This document shows positions 25,535 through 34,783 of a stretch of 64,000 nt of DNA, piece by piece; within the stretch, counting starts at the first letter, position 1; each line of letters starts with the position of its first letter. Source of the DNA: CAVSWT01 sp963731745 (lineage in GTDB: Bacteria; Bacteroidota; Ignavibacteria; Ignavibacteriales; Ignavibacteriaceae); contig CAVSWT010000010.1 in the NCBI GenBank assembly GCA_963731745.1, forward strand, positions 310,001 to 374,000, read 5' to 3'. Under the pieces are notes generated by a model. The model ran no database searches. It was not told the origin of the DNA and saw nothing but the letters and a program-made list of their open reading frames with translations. The position numbers and the translations under genes were made by a program.

Positions 25535-27215
25535 AAATTTAATTTACTTCGCAATAATATATTTTACTTTTTCTGTTTATTCATATCCACAAACTGCTGA
25601 TCCGGTTAGAGCGCAAAATGGAATGGTAGTTTCAGCGAGTGAATTAGCTTCTAAAGTTGGTTTACAGATTTTGAAAAAAGGCGGCAATGCTGTTGATGCT
25701 GCCGTTGCAACCGGTTTTGCTTTGGCGGTAACACATCCCTCGGCTGGTAATATAGGCGGCGGTGGATATATGATAATTCACATGAAGGATGGCAGAAATG
25801 TGGCAATTGATTACCGGGAAAAAGCACCGTTATCAGCAAATAGAAACATGTATCTAGATAGCAGTGGAAATATTATCGAAGGGATGAGTGTCGATGGTGC
25901 CACCTCATCCGGAGTGCCGGGCAGTGTAGCTGGTTTATTGACGGCGTTAGAAAAATATGGAACAATGAAATTGGAAGAAGTAATTCAACCGGCAATCAAT
26001 TTAGCTGAGGATGGCTTTCCACTAGATTATTCATTAGCACGTTCAATTAAATCTGCAATAAAATATTTTGAAAAATATCAATCTTCCATGAAAGTATTTT
26101 CCAAAGAAGGCGATCCATACGAACCTGGTGAAATATTCAAGCAGCCGGATTTAGCTTCAACTTTAAAATCTATTAAAGAAAATGGCAGGGATGGTTTTTA
26201 TAAAGGCGATGTGGCTGAATTGATAGTCAACCAAGTTCAAAAATTAGGTGGTTTTTTTACATTAGAAGATCTTGAAAAATATGAGCCTGTTGAACGAAAA
26301 CCTGTAATGGGACTTTATCGAGGTTATCAAATTGTCTCAATGCCTCCTTCCAGTTCAGGAGGAGCCCTACTGATAGAAATGCTTAATGTTTTGGAAAATT
26401 TTAATTTTGATAAACAGGATTGGGGCAGCAGCAGTTATATTCATAAATTAGTTGAAACAATGAAATATGCGTATGCGGATAGAGCCGTTCACCTTGGAGA
26501 TAGCAAATTTTACCCCGTCCCACTTGAATGGCTAACTTCTAAAAAATACGCGAAAGAAATTTTTAATAGAATAACAGATAAAGTTGTTCCATCAAATGAA
26601 ATTACTGCAGGAATTCCGGCAGCAAAAGAAAGTGAACAAACAACACACTATAGTGTTTATGATTCATACGGAAATGCCGTTAGTACTACAACCACAATAA
26701 ATTCCTGGTTCGGAAATAAAATTGTTGTGGATGGTGCAGGCTTTTTATTGAATAATGAAATGGATGACTTTAGTGCGAAGCCTGGCGAGCCCAACCAATT
26801 CGGCCTGATTGGAGCTGAAGCTAACTCGATTCAGCCACAAAAAAGAATGTTAAGCGCAATGACTCCAACTATTGTTCTGAAAGATAATAAACCTTTTTTG
26901 GTAGTCGGATCTCCCGGAGGTTCAACAATTATAACTTCGGTCTTACAAGTAATATTGAATTGTATTGATTTTAAAATGGATATTCAAGAAGCAATAAGTC
27001 TTCCAAGAATACATCATCAATGGCTTCCTGATAAAATTGATTATGAAAAATTTGGAATGACTGAAGATGTTAAGAATAACTTGAAATCAATGGGATATAC
27101 AATTGGTGATCAAAGAGTTTTAGGAAGAGTTCAGGGAATAATGATTGATCAAGAAAATAATACTGTTTTTGGAGCGTCTGATCCCCGGTCAAATGGTTTC
27201 GCTGCCGGTTATTAG
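25518..27215 (+). CDS. ggt: Gamma-glutamyltransferase (glutathione hydrolase)
   Basis: A 565-residue secreted Ntn-hydrolase precursor that self-cleaves into two subunits. A signal peptide covers about residues 1-24. The large subunit starts AQNGMVVSASELAS and has GGNAVDAAVATGFAL, the arginine in DYREKAP, and VPGSVAGL. Autocleavage should occur before T375 in TTHYSVYD, giving the catalytic N-terminal threonine of the small subunit. The later signatures MTPTIVLKDNKPFLVVGSPGG and QRMLSAM also fit. It hydrolyses gamma-glutamyl bonds (glutathione, glutamine, polyglutamate) in the periplasm. The gene overlaps the MlaD gene by 17 bases. Confidence 0.95.
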   Translation: MQTFFKNLIYFAIIYFTFSVYSYPQTADPVRAQNGMVVSASELASKVGLQILKKGGNAVDAAVATGFALAVTHPSAGNIGGGGYMIIHMKDGRNVAIDYREKAPLSANRNMYLDSSGNIIEGMSVDGATSSGVPGSVAGLLTALEKYGTMKLEEVIQPAINLAEDGFPLDYSLARSIKSAIKYFEKYQSSMKVFSKEGDPYEPGEIFKQPDLASTLKSIKENGRDGFYKGDVAELIVNQVQKLGGFFTLEDLEKYEPVERKPVMGLYRGYQIVSMPPSSSGGALLIEMLNVLENFNFDKQDWGSSSYIHKLVETMKYAYADRAVHLGDSKFYPVPLEWLTSKKYAKEIFNRITDKVVPSNEITAGIPAAKESEQTTHYSVYDSYGNAVSTTTTINSWFGNKIVVDGAGFLLNNEMDDFSAKPGEPNQFGLIGAEANSIQPQKRMLSAMTPTIVLKDNKPFLVVGSPGGSTIITSVLQVILNCIDFKMDIQEAISLPRIHHQWLPDKIDYEKFGMTEDVKNNLKSMGYTIGDQRVLGRVQGIMIDQENNTVFGASDPRSNGFAAGY

Positions 27216-27262
27216 ATCTGAATAATTGTTAATTTTTAATTCTTAATTTTTAATTATTTATT

Positions 27263-27637
27263 ATGGTAATTGGTTTAGGAATAGACATAATAGAGATAGA
27301 TAGAATTCAAGAAAGCATTGAAAAATTTGGCGACAAATTCTTAAATAAAATATATACACAAAATGAAATTACCTACTGCTTAAGCAAACAAAATAAATAT
27401 CAACATTTAGCTGCGAGGTTTGCCGCTAAGGAAGCCGTCTATAAAGCATTGGAATCAGGCTGGGAAAAAGGTACAACCTGGCAAAACATTGAAGTGTTTA
27501 ATGAAAAAAGCGGGATGCCGTATGTTAAATTAAATGGAAAACTTCAATCTTTTTTAGCCGATGATAAAAGCGTAAAAATTTCAATTAGCCATTCTCGTGA
27601 TTATGTTACTTGTGTTGCAATCATTTATAAGAAATGA
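27263..27637 (+). CDS. acpS: Holo-[acyl-carrier-protein] synthase
   Basis: Transfers 4'-phosphopantetheine from CoA to apo-ACP. The 124-residue length is standard. The Mg2+-binding aspartate is in GLGIDIIEIDRIQ and the conserved FAAKEAVYKAL follows. The C-terminal VKISISHSRDYVTCVAII is the usual end. The upstream gap holds AT-rich direct repeats of the TTAATTTTTAATT type. No ribosome site is evident. Confidence 0.94.
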   Translation: MVIGLGIDIIEIDRIQESIEKFGDKFLNKIYTQNEITYCLSKQNKYQHLAARFAAKEAVYKALESGWEKGTTWQNIEVFNEKSGMPYVKLNGKLQSFLADDKSVKISISHSRDYVTCVAIIYKK

Positions 27638-27817
27638 TCAGCTTGAATTAAGGATTTAGTCTATCAGCTTTACATTATTTTTTATTTCTAACAATTAATA
27701 AAATAAATTAAATAATTTTGCAAATATGAATAAAAAAAATATTTTGCACTTAGTTTAATTTTAATTGTCTATCCATTCATTCATCTGAGAACGAAAGCAT
27801 TATCCAATGAGGTTGCT

Positions 27818-30742
27818 ATGCTAAAGAAAAATTACAAAATACAATTGTTCGTTTTTTTTATGTTGCTGATTTTATTCCATTCAACAACCTCAGCACAATC
27901 TGTTATATTAAAAGGAACTGTAATTGATTCTTTAACTAACGATCCATTACCAGGTGCGAATATAATTTTAATTGGAACCAGCATAGGTTCGGCGAGTGAT
28001 GTTGAAGGTAAATTTTTAATCAAAAATATTCCACCCGGTACTTATAAGGTTAGAGCATCATATGTTGGATATAATTCGCATGAGTTTAAAGTTGAATTAA
28101 AAGAGGGGCGAACATTTGAAGCAGAGTTCAAATTGAATCCCGTGGGAGTAGAAGGCCAGACGGTTGTTATAACTGCACAAGCTAGCGGACAAAATGAAGC
28201 CATAAATCAGCAGTTGTCTTCCATCCAAATTAAAAATGTGGTTTCATTAGCAAGAATACAGGAACTGCCTGATGCCAACGCCGCCGAATCTGTATCAAGG
28301 CTTCCCGGTGTCTCAATTATCAGAGAAGGCGGTGAAGGTGCAAAAGTTGTTATACGCGGTCTATCCCCGCAATATAATCAAGTAACTATTGATGGAATTC
28401 AACTTCCCGGAAATGTTGTTTCGAATGATCCAAATTCTCAAACAACTTTAGCGGGAGATCGTGCAACAAACCTTAGCATGATTTCTTCAAGTATGCTTGG
28501 AGGAATAGAAGTTATAAAAGCTATAACTCCCGACATGGATGCCGCTGTGATAGGTGGAGTTGTTAATTTCGGATTGCGAAAGGCGACTAAAGATAATTCC
28601 AACCGACCTGCTTTTGAAGTTTTATCGCAGGGCAGATATAATGCATTAAAAACAACCTATGACAATTTCATGTTTGTTGGCTCTTATGAGCAGCGATTAT
28701 TTGATGAATCATTTGGAATATTTTTACAGGGGTCAACAGAAAAAAGAAATCTTAGCGCTAATGAATTTGGTGCGCCTTATACTTTAAATGATAAACAGCA
28801 TGGAGATGCTGGTATACCGGATCTGGTTTCATTAAACCTAACTGATGTTTTCCGAACTAGGGAAAGAAATGCCGTTACAATGGTTATGGATTACGACCAT
28901 TCGAAAGGCAGTATTGGATTTATGAACTTTTTCAGCTCGAGCAATACTAAGGCTACATCTAGATCAGAAACAATTTCCACCACCGGTAGTGACATGTTTT
29001 ATGGCGGCACTGATGCCGATAACAAATTAAATGTAATAACAAATATTTTAAGTATTAAACAGGAAATTCCAATTTTTCATGTTGATTTACGACTCGCTCA
29101 TACCTATTCGGAAAGCCACAATCCGGAAGATTTAAATGTAACTTTTTGGCAGGATGAATCAGGTTTAACAGGTTTGGGAGATTTAACGAAAGTATCTCCA
29201 AAAGTTTTATATTCGTTGGCGAAACCCGACGCTTCCACAGCTAGAATGAATAACATAAATACATCTCAAAACTTTTCAAGAGATAGAACAATTTCAGGAG
29301 GCTTAGATCTGCAAACCGATTTTGTTGTCTCGGATTTCTTGTCAACCAAGGTTAAGTTCGGAGGAATGTTCCAGCATCGTGAAAGAAGTTATGATATCAA
29401 TTATGGGCACGGCGGTAATTTACAACTTGGCGGCGGCAACACAGTGGCATTAATTTTAAAGACATATCCAAATATGAATCTTTACGGCAGCGGAATAGCC
29501 CTATCAAATTTTACAAATGATTCATATTCCTACGGAGAATTTTTAAAAGGCGAATATGAAATTAAATATCCAATGAGCATAAATTTAATGCATGATATTT
29601 TAAACCTTGTCAGATATTCCTCAAATGCAGATGGATATAATGTTAATGATGAGATATCAATTATTTATGATTATCACGGCACTGAAGAAAAAAGCGCTGC
29701 CTATGCAATGGCAACTTTTGGACTTGGAGAAAATATCAGCATTTTGCCTGGAGTGCGGTATCAAAACTTAACTACGAGTTATTTTGCTTACCGTGATGAA
29801 CGAATTCCCGGAAAGTATGATATTAGTGATACTACCGTAACTAGGCCTAATGGTTATTGGCTGCCTATGATTCATGCAATTTATAAACCAATTGATTGGC
29901 TGCAGGTACATTTTGCATATACAAACACTCTTAATTATGCAGATTATAATGCGATTGTTCCTCGATATGATGTAACTTCAGATGCTATAGCTTATAATAA
30001 TTATAATCTTAAGCCATCGACATCTGAAAATTATGACTTGGTTTTTTCAATCTATAACAACGAAATCGGTTTATTAACTTTTGATGGATTCAAGAAAAGG
30101 ATAAAAGATTTAATTTTTGAATCTAAAACATATACAACTGATTTGAGCAAATATCCGGATTTACCTCAAAATAGGAAACAGCTTTATGAATTTAATACTT
30201 ATATCAATAACCCAATTCCAATTGATCTCTTAGGCATTGAAACTGATTGGCAAACACATTTTTGGTATCTTCCTGATCCATTATCCGGCATTGTATTTAA
30301 TATTAATTATACTCACATCTTTTCTGAAGCCAGCTATCCTAAAAGTACATTGGATAATCAATATGATGAAGAAGGCAATTATATTCAAACAGTTATTGAC
30401 ACATTTTACACCACTAGACTTCTGAATCAGCCTAACGATATTCTTAACATGGCGCTTGGATTTGATTATGGCGGCTTCTCCGGAAGAATATCATTATTAT
30501 ATCAAAACAACGTATTTAAAAAACCAGATTTTTGGCTTCAGAACAGAGTCAATTCTGATAAATATGTTCGATGGGATCTTTCCTTAAAGCAAGAACTTCC
30601 ATGGTATAAAATTCAAGTTTTTCTAAATTTGAACAATATTACTGGTGAAGATGATACTGACATAAATCAAAAAAATAATTATCCAGTTTCAATCGAAAGA
30701 TACGGCATGACGGCTGATCTTGGATTGAGAATAAAATTATAA
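27818..30742 (+). CDS. TonB-dependent receptor with N-terminal carboxypeptidase-regulatory-like domain
   Basis: A 974-residue outer-membrane receptor. The signal peptide (ending TTSAQS at about residue 27) is followed by a CarboxypepD_reg-like domain at about 28-110 (LKGTVIDSLTNDPLPGANII, then VEGKFLIKNIPPGTYKV). The plug domain has ELPDANAAESVSRLPGVSI and VVIRGLSPQYNQVTIDG. A 22-strand barrel fills the rest, closing with YGMTADLGLRIKL. The plug wording matches the TonB-dependent receptor group often tied to glycan or complex-ligand uptake, but no SusD partner or polysaccharide-utilisation enzymes lie nearby, so the ligand is unknown. It would be energised by an ExbB/ExbD system such as that at 12494-14196. 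Confidence 0.93.
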   Translation: MLKKNYKIQLFVFFMLLILFHSTTSAQSVILKGTVIDSLTNDPLPGANIILIGTSIGSASDVEGKFLIKNIPPGTYKVRASYVGYNSHEFKVELKEGRTFEAEFKLNPVGVEGQTVVITAQASGQNEAINQQLSSIQIKNVVSLARIQELPDANAAESVSRLPGVSIIREGGEGAKVVIRGLSPQYNQVTIDGIQLPGNVVSNDPNSQTTLAGDRATNLSMISSSMLGGIEVIKAITPDMDAAVIGGVVNFGLRKATKDNSNRPAFEVLSQGRYNALKTTYDNFMFVGSYEQRLFDESFGIFLQGSTEKRNLSANEFGAPYTLNDKQHGDAGIPDLVSLNLTDVFRTRERNAVTMVMDYDHSKGSIGFMNFFSSSNTKATSRSETISTTGSDMFYGGTDADNKLNVITNILSIKQEIPIFHVDLRLAHTYSESHNPEDLNVTFWQDESGLTGLGDLTKVSPKVLYSLAKPDASTARMNNINTSQNFSRDRTISGGLDLQTDFVVSDFLSTKVKFGGMFQHRERSYDINYGHGGNLQLGGGNTVALILKTYPNMNLYGSGIALSNFTNDSYSYGEFLKGEYEIKYPMSINLMHDILNLVRYSSNADGYNVNDEISIIYDYHGTEEKSAAYAMATFGLGENISILPGVRYQNLTTSYFAYRDERIPGKYDISDTTVTRPNGYWLPMIHAIYKPIDWLQVHFAYTNTLNYADYNAIVPRYDVTSDAIAYNNYNLKPSTSENYDLVFSIYNNEIGLLTFDGFKKRIKDLIFESKTYTTDLSKYPDLPQNRKQLYEFNTYINNPIPIDLLGIETDWQTHFWYLPDPLSGIVFNINYTHIFSEASYPKSTLDNQYDEEGNYIQTVIDTFYTTRLLNQPNDILNMALGFDYGGFSGRISLLYQNNVFKKPDFWLQNRVNSDKYVRWDLSLKQELPWYKIQVFLNLNNITGEDDTDINQKNNYPVSIERYGMTADLGLRIKL

Positions 30743-30756
30743 AAATATTTTGGTAA

Positions 30757-30785
30757 AGTAGTTCAATCTAAATGAACTTCTTTTT
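30757..30785 (+). terminator. Probable Rho-independent terminator after the TonB receptor gene
   Basis: AGTAGTTCA (30757-30765) pairs with TGAACTTCT (30773-30781) with one mismatch in nine and a 7-base loop, then a short U-run. It lies 14 bases after the receptor stop. Confidence 0.6.
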
Positions 30786-30883
30786 GTTAGTCAGAGATGA
30801 TTTTGATTAGCTCTATTCTTTTAATTTGATAAATAACTTTCTAATTCCTAATTTTACTTAAAATAATTCAGGTCGATAATATT

Positions 30884-31072
30884 TTGAGAAAAAATTTTGA
30901 AATATTCAGCTACATTTCAATTGGTCTTGTAGCGGTTCTGCTTGTTTTGATGATATTTAAACTGGTACCAAATAATTGGTTTATTTATATTCTAATATTT
31001 AGTATAATTTTGATGGTAATAAGATTTTCACTAAGAATTTATTATGCCTTTCAAGATAAAAAAAATAAGTAG
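30884..31072 (+). CDS. Small hypothetical membrane protein (two helices)
   Basis: A 62-residue product with two hydrophobic segments (SYISIGLVAVLLVLMIFKLV and WFIYILIFSIILMVIRFSL) and a basic C-terminal tail. The TTG start at 30884 is the only reasonable start. I recognise no family. Its TAG stop (31070-31072) lies in the same frame as the downstream HNH coding frame, separated from it only by that stop, and the AGGAGG beginning at 31071 looks like the ribosome site for the next gene. Confidence 0.6.
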   Translation: MRKNFEIFSYISIGLVAVLLVLMIFKLVPNNWFIYILIFSIILMVIRFSLRIYYAFQDKKNK

Positions 31073-31076
31073 GAGG

Positions 31077-31615
31077 TTGACTTCGAACAAGCTAAACACA
31101 CCAACGGGAAACTCAATGCAAAGGTTCTAATTCTGAACCAGAGCTATGAACCATTAACCATCTGTAATATTAAAAAAGCTTTTATCTTAATTTATTTAGG
31201 AAAAGCCGAATTAGTTTTAAAAGATAGGAAAAAAGAACTTCATTCAACTACACATATTTTTCCGTGGCCAAGCGTAATTAAATTGAAGCAGTATATTAGT
31301 GTGCCTTACAAACGAGTGGTTCTTACCAGAAAAAATATTTTAAGGCGAGATGCTTACAAATGCGGTTATTGCGGAAGAGGCGATTTGCCTTTAACTATCG
31401 ATCATATTATTCCGAAAGCAAGAGGCGGAAATGACAGCTGGGAAAATTTAATTTGCGCCTGCACAATTTGTAACAACAGGAAAGGGGATAGAACTCCGAT
31501 TGAAGCTAATATGAATATGTTAAACAAACCTTTTAAGCCAAGTCATATCATGTTCATAAAAACTGTTGTTGGAAAGCTTGATGAAACATGGAAACCTTAC
31601 CTTTATTTGTCTTAA
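31077..31615 (+). CDS. HNH endonuclease-like protein; start unresolved, possible -1 frameshift
   Basis: The conserved HNH protein text (KVLILNQSYEPLTICNIKKA, then the zinc-type HNH core with CGYCG, LTIDHIIPKARGG, WENLICACTICNNRKGD) is continuous to the stop at 31615. It is open only back to the TAG at 31070 and contains no ATG, GTG or TTG before residue-level homology begins. The one start with a ribosome site is TTG 31077, in another phase: it reads MTSNKLNTPTGN and stops at 31128. A -1 shift at G_GGA_AAC (31106-31112) joins the two. A one-base deletion in the A-run would look the same. The function is probably nuclease, not tied to a mobile element here. Confidence 0.7.
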
Positions 31616-31731
31616 ATTCATTTTAGACTGAAATATCAAAAAATAATTATCATTCTTCCCTCAAGATATAAGAAAATTACAAGCATTATTATTATTTTTA
31701 CGCAACAAATTCTCAAAGAAATCTGAATAAA

Positions 31732-32712
31732 ATGAATAAAAAAAGAATTTTAAGTGGCATGCGTCCCACCGGCAAATTGCATATTGGACATTATGTTGGT
31801 GCTCTTGAAAATTGGGTAAAGCTTCAAGATGAATATCAAAATTTTCATCTTATTGCTGATTATCATGTACTAACAACTAGTTTAAACACTGATGATATTT
31901 ATCAAAATACTATTGATATGCTTATTGACTGGCTCTCGGCAGGATTGGATTATAAAAAAAGCCCCATGTTCCGTCAATCGCAAATAAAAGAGCATACGGA
32001 ATTAAACTTATTATTTATGATGTTAATTACTGTAAATAGGCTTGAAAGAAATCCTACTGTAAAAGATCAGATCCGGGATTTAAATATTGAAAATGTTATT
32101 TTCGGCCATTTAGGCTACCCGGTTTTACAAGCCGCCGATATTCTTTTATATAAAGGCGATGCTGTTCCGGTTGGCGAAGATCAAGTGCCGCATGTTGAAA
32201 TTACCAGAGAAATTGCTCGTAAATTTAATAATCAATATGGAAAAGTTTTTAATGAACCTGAACCATTATTAACAAATTTTCCTAGACTTCCGGGGCTTGA
32301 TGGAAACGCTAAGATGAGTAAGTCTCTAGGTAATACAATTTTACTTTCTGATGAACCTGAAACCATAAAGGCTAAATTAAAAAAAGCAGTAACCGATCCG
32401 AATAAAATCCGGAAAGGCGATCCTGGGAATCCATTTATTTGTTTAATATTTTCTTATCACAAAAAATTCAATCCTACAGAAATAGATGAAATTGAAGCTG
32501 GATGTAAAAGCGGTGCGCTTGGCTGTTTCGATTGTAAGATGAATTGTTTTAGTAAAATCTCTGATTTCTTTGAACCGTTCCGTGAAAAAAGAAATTATTA
32601 TGTGAACCGAATAGAAGAAGTTAAAGAAATCCTTGCTGACGGTGAACGAAGAGGAAAAGAAGTTGCAATTGCTACAATGAATGAAGTTCATGATAAAATG
32701 AAACTAGGTTAA
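31732..32712 (+). CDS. trpS: Tryptophanyl-tRNA synthetase, predicted [4Fe-4S] type
   Basis: A class I synthetase charging tRNA-Trp. The 326-residue protein has GMRPTGKLHIGHYVGAL (HIGH motif, 17-20) and KMSKS at 194-198. The anticodon-binding half contains cysteines C237, C258, C265 and C268, a C-x20-C-x6-C-x2-C pattern. This closely matches the C-x22-C-x6-C-x2-C set that holds a [4Fe-4S] cluster in Thermotoga maritima TrpRS. Most bacterial TrpRS lack it. It is the first gene of the run trpS-scpA-scpB-rluB-dacB-lysS, with scpA starting 2 bases after its stop. Confidence 0.96.
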   Translation: MNKKRILSGMRPTGKLHIGHYVGALENWVKLQDEYQNFHLIADYHVLTTSLNTDDIYQNTIDMLIDWLSAGLDYKKSPMFRQSQIKEHTELNLLFMMLITVNRLERNPTVKDQIRDLNIENVIFGHLGYPVLQAADILLYKGDAVPVGEDQVPHVEITREIARKFNNQYGKVFNEPEPLLTNFPRLPGLDGNAKMSKSLGNTILLSDEPETIKAKLKKAVTDPNKIRKGDPGNPFICLIFSYHKKFNPTEIDEIEAGCKSGALGCFDCKMNCFSKISDFFEPFREKRNYYVNRIEEVKEILADGERRGKEVAIATMNEVHDKMKLG

Positions 32713-32714
32713 AA

Positions 32715-33452
32715 TTGTATAAAATTAAGCTTGATCATTTTGAAGGCCCTTTGGATTTGCTTCTCTTTTTTATTAAAAGAGATGAACTTAATATTTATGA
32801 TATTCCTATCTCAAAAATTACAAAAGAGTTTTTGGCGTATGTAAATTTAATTAGAACTCTTGACCTTGAAACTGCCGGCGATTTTATTTTAATGGCTTCT
32901 ACCCTAATGCATATTAAAGCAAGAATGCTTCTGCCGAGAGAGATTGATGAGAAAGGCGAAGAGATTGATCCGAGAGCAGATTTGATACAAGCGCTCTTAG
33001 AATATAAAAAATATAAGGAAATGTCGGAGGAACTTTCGTTCTTTGAAACAAACCAAAGAAAAATTAGTTACCGTGGAAATTTTGCTGAAGATGAAAAAAT
33101 TGCTCCACCTGATTATGAAATATTATTAAAAAATGTTTCTATATATGATCTTGCAAAATCATTTAAAAAGGTTATTGAAGGATTAAAAGAACAGCCTGTT
33201 CATGAAATAAAAAAAATAAACATAACGATTGATGAGCAAATAAATTATATTTTTAAATGTTTCGGTGAAAAAAATGAGCTGCACTTTTTAAGCCTAGTAA
33301 ATGGGATGAAAGAAAAAATTAGAATTGTAATTACATTTGTAGCTCTATTAGAACTTGTAAAAATGGGAAGAATCGGAATAAAAATATCCGATAACTTCAA
33401 TGATTTTGTCTTACTAAAATTAGATTATTCAACCGGGTTAGAAAATGGATAA
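32715..33452 (+). CDS. scpA: Segregation and condensation protein A (kleisin)
   Basis: Kleisin subunit that bridges SMC heads for chromosome condensation. The 245-residue sequence opens with FEGPLDLLLFFIKRDELNIYDIPI, the SMC-neck-binding signature, and continues LETAGDFILMASTLMHIKARMLLP. The C-terminal winged helix (IVITFVALLELVKMGRIGI) binds the SMC cap. A TTG start lies 2 bases after trpS. It overlaps scpB by 8 bases, the usual coupled arrangement. Confidence 0.95.
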   Translation: MYKIKLDHFEGPLDLLLFFIKRDELNIYDIPISKITKEFLAYVNLIRTLDLETAGDFILMASTLMHIKARMLLPREIDEKGEEIDPRADLIQALLEYKKYKEMSEELSFFETNQRKISYRGNFAEDEKIAPPDYEILLKNVSIYDLAKSFKKVIEGLKEQPVHEIKKINITIDEQINYIFKCFGEKNELHFLSLVNGMKEKIRIVITFVALLELVKMGRIGIKISDNFNDFVLLKLDYSTGLENG

Positions 33453-34095
33453 TATTTATAATTCTATAATTGAAAGTTTAATTTTTTCTTCCGATGAACC
33501 TTTACAGCCGATTGAAATAATTAGAGCAATCAAAGGAATTGACGGAGAAGAAATTCAAATAAGTAATGATGATATAGAAAAGTGCGTCGAAGAGTTAAAC
33601 TTACAATATGAGACATCAAAATCTTCATTTAAAATAATCCCGGTTGCAGGAGGATTTTTATTTGCCACGCGTCCTGAATATTCTAAATACCTTGGTTATC
33701 TTTCATCCGAAAAAAGTAAACGCAGATTAAGTTCAGCGGCTCTTGAAACCCTTGCGATAATAGCATATAAGCAGCCAATTACAAAACCTGAACTTGAAAC
33801 TATTAGAGGTGTGAATTCCGATTACATCATTAATACTTTACTTGAGAAAAGTTTAATTTCAATTTCAGGCCGTGCTGAAACCATTGGCAGGCCATTGCTC
33901 TACAGCACTACACCTGAATTTTTAAAGTATTTTGGATTAAACAGATTGAGTGATCTTCCGAAGCCAAGAGAAATTGAAGAAATTATGCAAGATGAAGATT
34001 TTCTGGAACAGAGAAGAAAAATAATGATGAATGTAATTGAAGAATCAGCAGAAAATGAAAATGCTGAATCAGAAATGAATGACAATGAGACTTAA
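33445..34095 (+). CDS. scpB: Segregation and condensation protein B
   Basis: Dimeric winged-helix partner of ScpA in the SMC-ScpAB condensin. The 216-residue protein shows IIESLIFSSDEPL, the core ALETLAIIAYKQPITKPELE, and IRGVNSDYIINTLLEKSLI. The C-terminal tail is acidic (EENAESEMNDNET) and overlaps the rluB start by 17 bases. No smc gene is in the window. Confidence 0.94.
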   Translation: MDNIYNSIIESLIFSSDEPLQPIEIIRAIKGIDGEEIQISNDDIEKCVEELNLQYETSKSSFKIIPVAGGFLFATRPEYSKYLGYLSSEKSKRRLSSAALETLAIIAYKQPITKPELETIRGVNSDYIINTLLEKSLISISGRAETIGRPLLYSTTPEFLKYFGLNRLSDLPKPREIEEIMQDEDFLEQRRKIMMNVIEESAENENAESEMNDNET

Positions 34096-34783
34096 TAAGT
34101 TTATTGCAGATTGCGGAATTGCTTCCCGCAGAAAGGCAGAAGACTATATACTTACCGGCCGAATCTCTGTGAATGATAAAATAATTATGGATCTTTCTTA
34201 CAAGGTTGACGCTGAAAAAGATACTATTCTATTTGACGGTGAAAAAATTTCTGTCAAACGTAAGCTTTATCTATTAATGAACAAACCGAAAGGTGTTATA
34301 ACTTCCACCGACGATGAAAAAAATAGAAAGACGGTTATTGATCTGATAAAAACCAACGAACGAATTTATCCCGTTGGGAGGTTGGATTATAATACAACAG
34401 GTGTTCTTATTTTGACTAATGATGGCGAATTTAAAAATCTTTTAACACATCCTGCAAATCATGTTCCCCGGGAATATGAAGTTATGTTAGACAAATATTT
34501 AACTGAAAAAGATGAAGAGCAATTGCTGAAAGGAGTTTATTTAGACGGCAAAAAGGGAAAGTTTATTAAAATTAAACTATCCAAAAACAGAAAGAATGTT
34601 ACAGTAAATTGTGTTGAAGGAAGAAATCATTTTGTTAAAAATATGTTTGGAGCTTTAGGTTATACAGTTCAATCTCTTAATAGAAAAAGTTTTGCGGGAC
34701 TCACTGCTGATGTCCCGGTTGGCGGTTACAGAAAATTATCAGATACAGAAATAAAAAAAATTATTAACGAATATGCTTCATAA
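34079..34783 (+). CDS. rluB: 23S rRNA pseudouridine synthase, RsuA/RluB family
   Basis: Isomerises uridine in ribosomal RNA. The 234-residue protein has an N-terminal S4 RNA-binding domain (MRLNKFIADCGIASRRKAED) and the catalytic GRLDYNTTGVLILTNDG with the conserved aspartate, followed by YEVMLD and VEGRNHFVKNMFGALG. Two in-frame starts exist, ATG 34079 and ATG 34085; the second fits homologues (MRLNKFIA) slightly better. The RluB versus RsuA or RluF target cannot be settled from sequence, so the symbol is by family habit next to scpB. Confidence 0.88.
   Translation: MTMRLNKFIADCGIASRRKAEDYILTGRISVNDKIIMDLSYKVDAEKDTILFDGEKISVKRKLYLLMNKPKGVITSTDDEKNRKTVIDLIKTNERIYPVGRLDYNTTGVLILTNDGEFKNLLTHPANHVPREYEVMLDKYLTEKDEEQLLKGVYLDGKKGKFIKIKLSKNRKNVTVNCVEGRNHFVKNMFGALGYTVQSLNRKSFAGLTADVPVGGYRKLSDTEIKKIINEYAS

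Noticed and set aside
31070..31072. TAG as a readthrough or recoded codon joining the small membrane protein to the HNH protein, and likewise at 1841
   Set aside because: TAG serves as an ordinary stop for several intact genes here (363-365, 6696-6698, 27213-27215), so recoding is unlikely.
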